Shown here one piece after another: positions 27,101 to 37,084 of a stretch of DNA of 64,000 bases. This stretch comes from Litoditis marina (taxonomy: Eukaryota; Nematoda; Chromadorea; Rhabditida; Rhabditidae). A program made the translations under genes and the position numbers. The notes under the pieces were generated by a model. The model had not been told where the DNA came from. It ran no database searches and saw only the letters and a program-made list of their open reading frames with translations. Each line of letters opens with the position of its first letter. Position 1 is the first letter of the stretch. The stretch lies in assembly GCA_964036275.1 (NCBI GenBank), contig OZ038438.1:13991220-14055219 (forward strand), written 5' to 3'.

Positions 27101-29244
27101 CGACCGCCCAATAGCCCCATATAAACCCAGATGCCGAATGTGACGGAAAAGAAAGTGTGAATGTATAGTTGTATGATACTGTAGAATAGGACAGACACTT
27201 CGCTCATTCAAATGGTGAAATCTTGTTATCAACGGAAATGCCATAGAGCTTAAGAGCCAGAAGATTAGGACTAACCGCAACTCGAGCCCGCGCCTCCAGA
27301 TCGCCGTGCTCGTTCGGAATGTGAGCTGGACTGTTTGAACCTGCAAAGGTACGTGTCAACTTTCATACGTGAGCGACGTTGTTGTCCGCAGAAACAGATT
27401 ATAAATCAGGTGGTTTATCTGGGTAATGGTAACCAAACTGCAAAACTAAGTTGGGATGAGTGAATTTTGTTGAAATTGGGTTCGTTCAAAACTCCTATTG
27501 TAAGAAAAGCGGGTTATTTTAATGAACCTTCCATCAAATGCACCCTCCAATTGGTTCAACTATACGTCAAAGGCCGTTTTTCCATTAAAGTATGTCGACT
27601 GATGAAAAATTTCAACGTTGGTCGAATAGGAGCCCGTTCACGGTATATTTTCGGCCAATTCGAATAAGTCACCGATATATGTTTATAACAGACTCACTTA
27701 TTCCTCGTGAGCATGAAACGCGTCCTCTCGTTGGTCAATCTCTCATCGTCAGCTAACAATGACGTGATCTGTTTTGCTTTCTCACGGATATTCAAACCCT
27801 GTAAAAGACAAGCATAATGGTCAACCTAAATACCTTGGTCGGTCACAGCACAGGCAATGCTTAAGTACACAAATTCAGAAAATAAGACAAGCTAGGCTGA
27901 ACCACGACCACATTCATATGTCACATCACTACGCTCCCTCCCCTGTGAATACATTTGAAGAATGCACAGTATTAACTAACAATCAGAAGCACTTTGTGAG
28001 AAAGACAGTACTATCGTATCAAGTAATAACACCGCAGTTGAGAAGGACACCAACCTGATCCCTATTCTCTTCAATATGTTGGAAATCCTTAAGAGTTTCA
28101 ATCGTGAAAATATTCTCACGGCATTGCTGTGCGACCTGCAAATTTTATGTCTACAGTCTACTGCAGTTGGAACACATACGTACAAAAACGCACAGATAAA
28201 TATTATATTCACAAAACTAGTGATTTTCAAATCAACGAGGCCAGTATTTCAACTAGTATAGTATACCCATAAAGGGAAGTATGGAAGCAGATTTCATTTG
28301 GTATTATTGTAATTGAAACAATTGCTACAAACAAGTACCAGTCTCTAAAATGAGCTTATGGATTTTAGATAATTAGTTTCGAGTTCAGAAACTTGACTAA
28401 AAGGAAAACTAACCTTTTCATTTCCTGACTTTATCAAAAAATCTAAGAGAACAAGACTCTTGTAGACATGTCTCCAATTCTTGCCGGAATCATTCAGCCT
28501 TTTCCAAACGATTGACATAATTTCCGTGAATGCCTGAAAATTGAAAATACAAGTCTATAGAAAGAGGTAAGTCGAAGCCCAAAGTTCATGCCAACTAAAC
28601 TGAAAACAATACTCGGAATTCGTAGAAACAAAAATGGAAGAGGCAGGGGTGGTGACCATAGCATTTTCCAAAATTTTGCCACATATCACATGTTTTTCGG
28701 TAAATTCGAACATACATTTTTTAGAGGAGAACTGCCCGTAAAGTCGGTAAATTTTGTGAAAACCCCTGCAAACAGGGTGGTATTGGCATCATTTTCATTC
28801 CTTGCTTTTAAGAGAATGCAAAAGCCGAAACGGTATTAAAACGGTATTCCACATAGACTTCTTTCCCAGAAATATATACTTTGCAGCCCAACCTCTTCGA
28901 ATGAAGGGTTTTCTTTCATTCGTGTTTCTCAACAATTAATCTGGCTTCATTCAGAAGGCATTTGGTTTCGAATAGAGAATAAACGAAGATTCCTCTGTAA
29001 TTTTCCAAAACTCAAAGCTTCGAGCATAGACACCGAAAATAAAACTTCAATATACGAAAAACTAGTTTAAAAAATTAAATATCAAACTGACCATGGGATT
29101 ATTAGTGAGATCAGCGATTTCAGACATGAGTGCAGTGGAAGGTCCCCATGGATCATTACTCGTAGCCTCTCGTACTTTCACTTGAGCATCCGAGAAATTG
29201 TAAGCCACATTCTTCACTTGCCTCCTTATTGTAGAAATCGACAT
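24105..29244 (-). CDS. epn-1: Epsin, clathrin-mediated endocytosis adaptor
   Basis: Epsin binds PI(4,5)P2, ubiquitinated cargo, AP-2, clathrin and EH-domain proteins at the plasma membrane and helps bend it during coated-pit formation. Eleven exons keep phase from ATG to stop: 29,244-29,092, 28,533-28,414, 28,135-28,055, 27,798-27,698, 27,340-27,276, 27,048-26,915, 26,461-26,339, 25,941-25,821, 25,260-25,130, 24,903-24,774 and 24,298-24,105. Together they encode 450 residues, shorter than vertebrate epsins. Residues 1-150 are the ENTH domain (KVREATSNDPWGP, SEIADLT, WKRLND, NWRHVYK, ETLKDFQ). Two ubiquitin-interacting motifs follow (about 187-203, EEEMQLQIALALS; 214-231, RLQLALEES). Next come AP-2-binding DPW motifs near 280 and 305, a clathrin box LVNLD near 370, and four NPF motifs ending in NPFANPF at the C terminus. 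An in-frame alternative acceptor at 27,069 would add 7 residues. The symbol follows the C. elegans orthologue by protein content. Certainty on identity is high; exon edges were placed by eye. Confidence 0.95.
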
Positions 29245-29256
29245 GGATTTCTGCAA
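29245..29256 (-). promoter_or_regulatory. Probable trans-splice acceptor upstream of the epsin start
   Basis: On the minus strand, TTTGCAG lies directly before AAATCCATG. An acceptor six bases before the start codon is typical of nematode spliced-leader addition. It could instead be the acceptor of an intron in the 5' untranslated region. Confidence 0.55.
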
Positions 29257-31194
29257 AGTGTGAATTATACCCGATATGAGAACAGGTTAGCGTCTTTCGT
29301 GTAACTGAAAACGTAAAAAGAACAGAAGCATACAAACTAGATGAAAACGATAGAATGACGTGTAAGAAAGTAGCAGAAGCAGCGCTTATACGTAAAATAT
29401 TAGCTCTTTAGCTGGATTCCGAACTGAACTGTGAGGGTAAAGGCAATATGCTCAACCTAAAAATTTATTCAATTGCAAACATAGTACCCAACTATCAGAG
29501 ATGGCAAGATTTCCTAAACAGACAAAGCAAATGCCGATTGCGCGAAGAAAATACGAAAAATACGCGCGAGCCACAATGCAAACATGCGCGGGAAAGCGTT
29601 TCAAGGAAACCGGACGGCTAGGAGGAAGGAACATTGATCGAAAGACGAAAAAAGAAGACATGAATCACATAAAGTAGAAACAAGGCCTAATTAGCCAAAA
29701 ACTGCCCGAGAGTAAGTTGATGTAACGTCATTACACTAGCTTAAGCGTCTTATATGAATTGCTTCGTTCAGGGCTGAACAATTAAATTTACCACCGACAA
29801 ACTGGTTATATGTCTGACCATCGGATAGCGCAGGTGCAATACGACGACTTTTTCACATATTGACGATGTATCTTTGGCTTAGCAGATCACAGATATAAAG
29901 TCAATACAAAGTATGATGTGTACTTATACTTATTCCTAAACAAGGTATGGATGATGGATCAGAACAAAAAAGGCTAGAATCGTGTGTCAGCTAATTCAAT
30001 ACCCTAGTGGCATCAGAATTCGCCTTATGTTGGTCAAGGGTGCGATGTTTCGATCCCGGTGTCAAATGACGAAAATCGATTCATTCATTATATAATTATA
30101 TTTGCCACTAAAAGGTTATCGACTAAAGAGTACAGCCTTTTTCCAATGGATCTAAATCTAGAATTAAGTTCTTATTTAAAATCAAAACAACTTGTAGTTA
30201 CCAAAATCATCTACAGAAAAAGAAAAAAATATAAAGAACACTCAAGAAACAGAATTGGAGAAGTGCTTGAACAGGAACAAAACGTTTCTCCTCATAGAAA
30301 AATGTCAGAACACGGTCTAGTACGTGAACGTGATCTAGCTTCCGATGTTAAAGAAAAACGGAAGATGATGGTGTAAGGATATTACTTCATGAGAAACTGA
30401 CTACTGAAAGGGTTTCACGATCCACATGTAAACTACTCAATACTTCAAACCTTATCAACTTCCTTTTACATAATATATCGTACTTCCCACGCAAATCAAA
30501 CAGTAAAAACAAGTATGACCAGTGATTTCATGTTATTTTATTGGAGAGTAGAGGAGCGCGTGAAAAACGGCGATAGTAGATAAAAGACGTGAGTCACACA
30601 ATTTCAAGTAATCGAAACATCGCGCAGACATGATTGTATTGACATAATTACTCAGAATGATTTCACAACCTGATCGCGGTGAAAATAGTGAAAGAAAAAA
30701 ACCATAGTATTGACCAATATTTGAGAAACGAAACTGTCATTTAGGATCAAGGACCAAAATCAAGAAAACAACTTTACCAATTGTACAATTTTCCCTATGC
30801 TAGGTATAGAAAAAGAAAAACAAGATGAATATAGCAAATTCCGATAAGAATGATTATGGATTTTTTCAAATTTTCGGTTCAGATATTTGCACAACAGGTG
30901 GAATCGGAATACCTGAGACCGGCTGCCATGCCGCTGTCCAAAGGTTTCACGTGATCGTTAGCTTTTCAGTAGCAGGAAAAACAATCTGGTCAGCGAATGT
31001 AGCCAAATTATTGGATATGAGATGAGGAATATAATAGTGATGAGTATCACACGGTGTTTCGCTCACCGTCATTCCTTTAAAACGTTTTGTACTCGTTTAA
31101 TTTGAAACATACGTTCGGAACGGAACCACATATATCTGTTATGGAGGTATAATAATAATAGATAGCTACAGGAAGATTCTTTCGAAGAAGAAAA
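29257..31194. other. Region upstream of the epsin gene, no supported gene
   Basis: About 1.9 kb of AT-rich DNA expected to hold the epsin promoter; no core element stands out. A 105-codon plus-strand frame (30,059-30,376) starts inside a tRNA-like sequence and is Lys/Arg/Glu-rich without a recognisable domain. A 66-codon frame at 30,825-31,025 is equally unsupported. Confidence 0.5.
29992..30069 (+). other. tRNA-like sequence (pseudo-tRNA or SINE head)
   Basis: The stretch TAGTGGCATCAGAATTCGCC...TTTCGATCCCGG resembles a tRNA-Val body. An A-box-like TAGTGG precedes ATTCGCCTTA, and a B-box-like TTCGATCCC sits about 35 bases later. The acceptor and anticodon stems do not pair well, so it is not a working tRNA gene. 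It may be a degenerate pseudogene or the head of a tRNA-derived SINE. Confidence 0.35.
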
Positions 31195-31408
31195 ATAAGC
31201 ATTAAAAAGTTTTGAAAAATATTTGTGCGCACTCTGCCTGGGCCTCCTCAGCCCGCCGGCGGTGTTCACTGTCCTCGATGGATGTATGTCTGCGCCTCCT
31301 AAGAACACGTACTGACTCAAGTCGTCGCGCTGTCTCGACCTCCTCCAATACCATGCACTCTCGTGCAGCAGCATCAACTGGACCCTCTCGTTCAGAAACA
31401 CTGTCACC
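31195..31408 (-). CDS. Possible C-terminal exon of an unrecognised gene
   Basis: A locally GC-rich segment encodes on the minus strand about 65 residues rich in Arg, Glu and Ala. It starts around SEREGPVDAAARECMVLEEV, continues as a probable helix or coiled coil (ARRLESVRVLRRRRHTS, RRRAEEAQAECAQ) and ends IFFKTF before a TAA stop. An acceptor-like GTGACAG precedes it. I could not find upstream exons with matching phase; the foldback element at 31,674-34,086 lies immediately upstream and may have split or displaced the gene. It could be a terminal exon of a divergent gene or a relic. Composition and charge pattern argue against chance, but function is unknown. Confidence 0.35.
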
Positions 31409-31673
31409 TCATATAGCAATTGTTTTGGTCAGATGATGGTCAATGGTAAAGGAAGAATGAACGGGTTTGGCGCAGATTCGCAATACATTGATGGATAAGT
31501 GAAGGAAGTCGTACGCACAAACGTGCTTAACAAGGCGGATTTCAATAGGTTGGAGGATTTGATCCAGGAATCACCAACAATATAATAGAATTTAAGGGAC
31601 GAAACGGGGTAGGAATAGATAGAAAGAAAGCTTGAAAATAGACAGAAGATTTTGAGAAAACCGAAGGGCGGTT

Positions 31674-34086
31674 GGTCAGGGATGAAAATTACGAGGCTAA
31701 AAATAGGCTAAATCTAGGGAATTATGAGGAAAATAAAATAGCTATTTTTTAACCTTTTTAGGCTAGTCGTTTCCTAGAATAGGCTAGCTGTTTCCTAGAA
31801 TAGGCTAGCTGTTACCTAGAATAGGCTAGCTTTTACCTAGAATAGGCTAGCCGTTACCTATTTTAGCCTGTTGAATACCTATTTTAGCCTATAAATACCT
31901 ATTTTTACCTAGTAAATACCTATTTTAGCCTAGTCGATACCTTTTGTAGCCCTGTAGCAAGCTTACTTCCGCTCCGAAAAAGCGGGTCGAATTTCTGCTG
32001 TGCAACCTTCAAACTGGCTATGAACTCGAACTATCACACAAAATCACGAGAACTTCATTCGCTTCCATGGAAACAATTTTATTTTACTCCACCACTTTCA
32101 TGCTTCTAAAACAGGAGAAACACTAAGAAGAAAAAACTGATTACATATATTTATTCGTAGCAAAACACACTGGTATAAATAACACAATAATATTCTTCTG
32201 TCGATCTTTCATGGAGGAATGGCTGTGGTGGCTACGATCGGTAGTTGGGCGACGTATATGAGCTGTAGCCGGATGCGTGTACTTCAGAAGCTAAAAATAA
32301 ATAAATGAGTATACACCTCAAACTGTTAACAACTATAGCAGATACCCACGTACCCATAAAAGTATTCATTTATGCTTTGTTACTACAAGTTTGGAACTCT
32401 GCCTAGAAAACGCGTAGATTCACGTTCTACCGAATTAATTTCTGCTTTTGAATAAACATACCGGCTAGGTCTTGTAAGGATGAGGTCTCATTTTGTGGGG
32501 GGCGCATCTATCTTCGAACCATCTGGTAGAACTGACTCATCATAGGACACGGTGTGTGAAATGCAGCATATGTGCTGCAGTGATAATCTAATTGGCGACG
32601 GTTCAGACGCTGACAGGCGTTCAAACGAAAACGCGCGCGCAGTAATCTAGGGTGCGTCGCGGTTTGCTGCCTGACTGCGCGGGAAAATTCAAAATTTCAA
32701 AAAATTCAAAATTGAAAAATTCAAAATTGAGTTAACTACGTGTATCGTTAGGTAGCTTTGTTTAGCTCCTATGGAGTATCTACTATATACTATTCCTGAT
32801 CTGTTATCTATCCGCAATGGAGTTGGAGTCATTCGTTTCTTATGGAAACATGTTATGTTACGTTGGAATGAAGTTTTCCCTAAAAAAAACTCTATAACAA
32901 CCCAATTATATCGTTTTATTCGGCGAATAACCTTTTTCTGAACTTCTCTGAAAAAATAAGTTTCCCCCATTTTGTATGAAAGCCGTCCAAGTAAGTGTGC
33001 TCTAAAGTGACACGCTCGCACTAGTCCCGCGTCGCGGTCCACACGCGCCGCTTGAGTCGGGCGTCGCGGACTAGCGGCAGAATCCAACTTGAAAATGACC
33101 CGGCGCAAACACCGTGAGGAGCCCTGGAACAAACAAATGTAGATACCGGGAGAGACAACATATACTGCTCAAATTTTACTGAACTGTCGGATAAAATGGT
33201 TATATGCGCTCACTCACACATAAATAAGAAGAAGTTAACTGAACGTGTAAGCTTTTTGATGGAAATAGGTCAAAAATAGGAAATAAGCGAACATCCGTTC
33301 AATAATTGTTTTGCCAAGTTAGTTCATGAAAACAACTGGGAAGCTTAAATTCAACAATCTAAAGCCAAAACTGCTTACAAATTCTGGATTAGATGAAATA
33401 ATCAGATTTGAATAACAACAATAGATGCTAAGACTGCTCTTCAAGCTACTCACCTTGTAATCATCATTGAGCTGTCCGCGTTCGTCCCTGCAGCGAAACG
33501 AAGCTCCAGAATGACATGTTTAGATTACCTGTAAGAAAAGAAGTATTCATTTTTTCTAACAACAGAAGTACTGAAATGAAATATATTGAACTGCTCATCT
33601 CATAATTCAACTTGGTCGAGGCGGAAGATGTTTTTCTAATTCGAAAATAGCCAAAACAACTGAAAAACTGGTATTTAATGACCAAACAACTATAATTTTA
33701 ACTATGTAGTGCGTGTTTCAATGAAGAATGCTGATTATTAAATTTAAAACAAAGAACAACAAAAATAACGCGTAAACGTGAGAGAAAACAAAAAATTTAG
33801 GTAAAAATGAGAAAGATGAAAAAATTTGAATTGTGAGCCGCGAAATTACGGTAGCAAAAACGGCGCGCCAGGACCATTAAATAATTTTAGCTAAAATTGG
33901 CTATTTTTAGCCTAGCAAAATCAGCTTGTTCAACGACTTGGCTAATCTAGGCAATTATAGGTATTTCTAGGTGTTTCCGAGTTTTCTAGGCTAAAGTTAG
34001 CTAAAATAGGCTAGTATTTTATTGAATACCTATTTTTCCCTAGATTTAGCCTATTTTAGCCTCGCAATTTTCACCAGAGATATGCC
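31674..34086. mobile_element. 2.4-kb foldback element with AGGCTA-rich inverted arms
   Basis: The left end (GAAAATTACGAGGCTAAAAA followed by TAGGCTAAATCTAGGGAA) is the inverse of the right end (TTCCCTAGATTTAGCC followed by TATTTTAGCCTCGCAATTTTC). About 35 nearly identical terminal bases are followed by arms packed with AGGCTA/TAGCCT words. The interior (about 31,970-33,880) has no transposase frame. It carries a GC-rich patch at 33,000-33,120, a TTCAAAA-type simple stretch at 32,680-32,730, and small exon-like minus-strand pieces near 32,235-32,290 and 33,457-33,500. I infer a non-autonomous DNA transposon that may have picked up host sequence. Target-site duplications are not obvious. Confidence 0.6.
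31761..31946. repeat. 21-bp tandem repeat in the foldback's left arm
   Basis: About nine units of 21 bp. They begin as AGGCTAGCTGTTTCCTAGAAT and drift to AGCCTATAAATACCTATTTTT. Midway the core flips from AGGCTA to its complement TAGCCT, so the array is tandem and partly palindromic. It lies inside the left arm of the foldback element. Confidence 0.8.
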
Positions 34087-35281
34087 ACTGGAACCCCGAT
34101 TCACAAAAGTAACCGCGCGTTAAAAGATACTGAAAGTAACTTTACTGCCCAACTGTAATTTGTTTAGATGAACTCTTTATCGATTTCCATTTTTGATTAC
34201 TCATGCGGTTTGTTGTGAAACGTAATCGGTTAGCGAAAAAAATTGTGTTACCAAAAGGAACCGGTTAAATGAAGAATTGGCCTAAATGTTCCCCAATTTC
34301 CAAGAAGTTTTCTATTACTTTCGATAGAGGGTACTGATATCTTTCTCCTGTAACCTGTTCCAATAACCCAGACGATTCAAGAAATCTCACGTTTCGCCAG
34401 ATCGTGGTTCTGCTACAGTTCCATTTATTCGTGCAGAACAGTCCACAGATTACATATGATCTGTGACTACGATAACAACACATTGGAACAAAAATACCGC
34501 GTCGGTGTGCTTCCCATAAAGCGTTATTATATATAGTAATTGTTTTCATATTCACACATTCGCGTAACTCACAAGTTTATAGGAGAAAATGTTCCCCCTC
34601 CCTCACGGTAGAGCCGTGTTCTTGATAAACCGTAAGATCCAACCAGTTACTGAAGTTGGAATCGGTCATTGGATCGTTCGGTTGCCCAGCGAACAGTTCG
34701 AACCACACCACTCTGACTGAGGGGAGACAGAGTCCTGGTCTACTCCAGTGACTGGCTCACGGGTATTCAATGAATTTGAGACAATTGAACGCTTGTTAAG
34801 ATATACGGTTCGCGGTTGGGTCCAAATAATTCATTCAACAACCAACCGGTTCCAATCCGGTTGCAAGCCCAGCCCGTAAGATGTTGGCGGTTCGATTCGA
34901 ACAGCACACGTTCTCGGGTGAATTCACTGCTGTGGAATTTCAATGAACTGGTTGACATAAAGGTTTTATGGAAATTCGATGTTTTATCTTTGTTGCAACA
35001 TAAACCAGAAACCTCTAAAATGGACGTATTCTTTCAAAAAAGCAACTATTATAAAAAGCACAGTACTGATTTTTATGCCTCAAAAGTTTCGCTGTGGTCA
35101 AGTAGATGACGATTAAGCCTAAACACATTGAGCGGATGTCTCCTATTGAAAACTGTATGAATAATTTTTCTCCAAACGTTAACAAACACAGTTCATCTCT
35201 ACAAAGTAACCATTGTGACAATTTGAACTCTCTGTTGATGATTTGAAGGGAGTTATAGGTTGTAGCCTAATGCGTTCGAGC
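34087..35281. other. Intergenic DNA with repeated GGTT-rich blocks
   Basis: Nothing supportable as a gene. The stretch 34,600-34,960 is rich in related words (CCGTAAGAT twice, GAACAGTTCGAACC, GGTTCGATTCGAACAGC). Part of it resembles a tRNA B box near 34,890, suggesting a decayed SINE or other dispersed repeat. A 96-codon minus-strand frame (34,265-34,555) has no recognised domain. Confidence 0.4.
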
Positions 35282-35532
35282 TTAAAGGGGGGCCGCATTG
35301 AATGCCGAATTTGGCTAACGGCGTTAGCCAAAAAGGCACGAGAGTTAGAGAAGTGCGCGCAATCAATATTCATTCACTCCAAATCATCCTCTGCGTCTCT
35401 GACAGTAAGCAAAAAAATGGGTGAAATTTTGAGAATAGAACTTGGAATTGGACATTCCAGTAAGAAAATGATATATATCGAACTGTCTCAGTTCGATCTT
35501 CAATTTGAACATTCAATGCAGTCCCCCTTTAA
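35282..35532. mobile_element. piggyBac-type MITE with TTAA target duplication
   Basis: A body of about 243 bp is flanked on both sides by TTAA. The left end reads AGGGGGGCCGCATTGAATG. The right end reads CATTCAATGCAGTCCCCCT, an inverted repeat of about 19 bp with two mismatches. TTAA duplication with C/G-run ends fits the piggyBac superfamily of cut-and-paste elements (family knowledge). The 137-codon frame crossing it (35,243-35,656) starts before the left end and is not transposase-like, so this is a non-autonomous copy. Confidence 0.75.
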
Positions 35533-37077
35533 TCGTCACCCACTCTGTGGTCGGCCGACTAGACTTCAACTAAAAGTTTGCATGAAACCGTATAACAAAA
35601 ACGAAAAACGCATGTACGAGTCTTTGTTAAGCAAGATATTCGTTGCTACTCAGTAGCTGATGTATTAGCTATTCGATTTTAGCCATAATCAAGAATTCTT
35701 TCGCATAGAAGTTCGGGGCAATTCGTTGTATTGATAACACATAACACCCCATGTAACCAAATCAGTCGAAGACCTTTCCTGTTTCTTTTCGTGTTTGATA
35801 CTGGTCTTTCTGATACAGATAACGAATAAACTCGACACTAATGTATATGTGTTTTATTTCCATTAGACCCTGTGTCTGTGTGAACAGCCGAGTGATATTA
35901 CAATTTGATACAACTCTACCAAAAAGAAAAAAAGATTTTCGGTGTTTCAGAACCGGTTATTCTCAAATATTTTCTAGAACAGCGTTGCAACTTTTGTGTT
36001 TGTATCAATAATATTGTACTGTAAAACAGAAACAAACTCCATTATTCATATTTTTAGCAAGTTGACGTAGCTTTTCGACCATCAACTATCAACAAATTTC
36101 TACACATCCTATTCGTATATCATATTCTCCCCTCTTAAGCGTTTCCTTCATTTTCTGCCAGAATATTCCGACTTTTGCGAAATTCAATAGCGACGTGCGG
36201 ATATTCTTTCTCTGCTTCGCTTTGCAGTTTGGCACATTGCTCTCCGCTTTGAAACGAATACACTATTCTACAAAATGACACTTGTTTGCATGAAATAAAA
36301 CACAAACTACCAATAATCATCGCACACTTCAACAATATTCTCGATATAATATGATCAGGTGTTTCTATCAGTCATTGAACTGCATATCTTTTGCATTTGT
36401 CAACATCCTAGTCATCCAACCAGTCCCAAACAATAATCGCAAACCAATTTGTGACCTTCGAACGATAGTTCTCCGTATAGTTCTCTTATTAACATGTGTT
36501 AGTTGCACACCGCAATCATTTCCAAGCTATGTTTATATTCTGATTATTATGCAATTAGTATATTATGCGCAGAGAACTACTCAATTACGAAGATCTAATA
36601 CTAATAGTTCAATACTATGCTTACTATGATTAGAAAAACCACATAATACTATATTTTTTTCACATTGCGGAACTAAAAAGACACATCTGGTGAATAAAAT
36701 TATCGAAACAAACACAAACAATCACGATATTTTATATTTGTTACGTCGCGTCAATGTTGCATCCGAATGAACACAGTACATAGAGCGACCAGAATCATCG
36801 TTGTAGTTTGATCTCGATTCGCATTTTAGTTCGCAGGTTCCGACAGAAAAATAGCGGACCAAACCATAAAGGCTACCAGATTCGAGAAGTGCTTTTAGAA
36901 TCGGATATTTCATGATTGGTTATCAGAAACACTTCACAAGAACTATATCTCTATGTGATAGTTTGAGTGTACGTCAATTGAGCGGAGCTTATGTAGATCT
37001 CATGTAGACTTGGCGATTTAAACAATTTAATTAATGAATAGGTTATCAGAAAAATATTTGTGCAAAAACTATTTCCA
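35533..37077. other. Intergenic DNA upstream of the ethanolamine kinase gene
   Basis: One weak candidate exon lies at 36,135-36,335 on the minus strand: 66 codons with a hydrophobic start (MIIGSLCFISC) and an ordinary-looking tail (CAKLQSEAEKEYPHVAIEF), with no partner exons found. A TGTAGTTTGATC element with a degraded right end sits at about 36,802-36,868. The kinase promoter presumably lies here, but no element can be singled out. Confidence 0.4.
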
Positions 37078-37084
37078 GAAAAAA
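37070..37084 (+). promoter_or_regulatory. Probable trans-splice acceptor of the kinase gene
   Basis: CTATTTCCAG is followed by a run of A bases and then ATG, leaving only a few bases between acceptor and start. This favours the ATG at 37,085 over the frame that opens at 37,034, and fits spliced-leader addition. Confidence 0.55.

Noticed and set aside
32689..33132. 147-codon minus-strand frame inside the foldback element
   Set aside because: It runs through TTCAAAA-type simple repeats, has no recognisable domain and lacks a start or splice partner.
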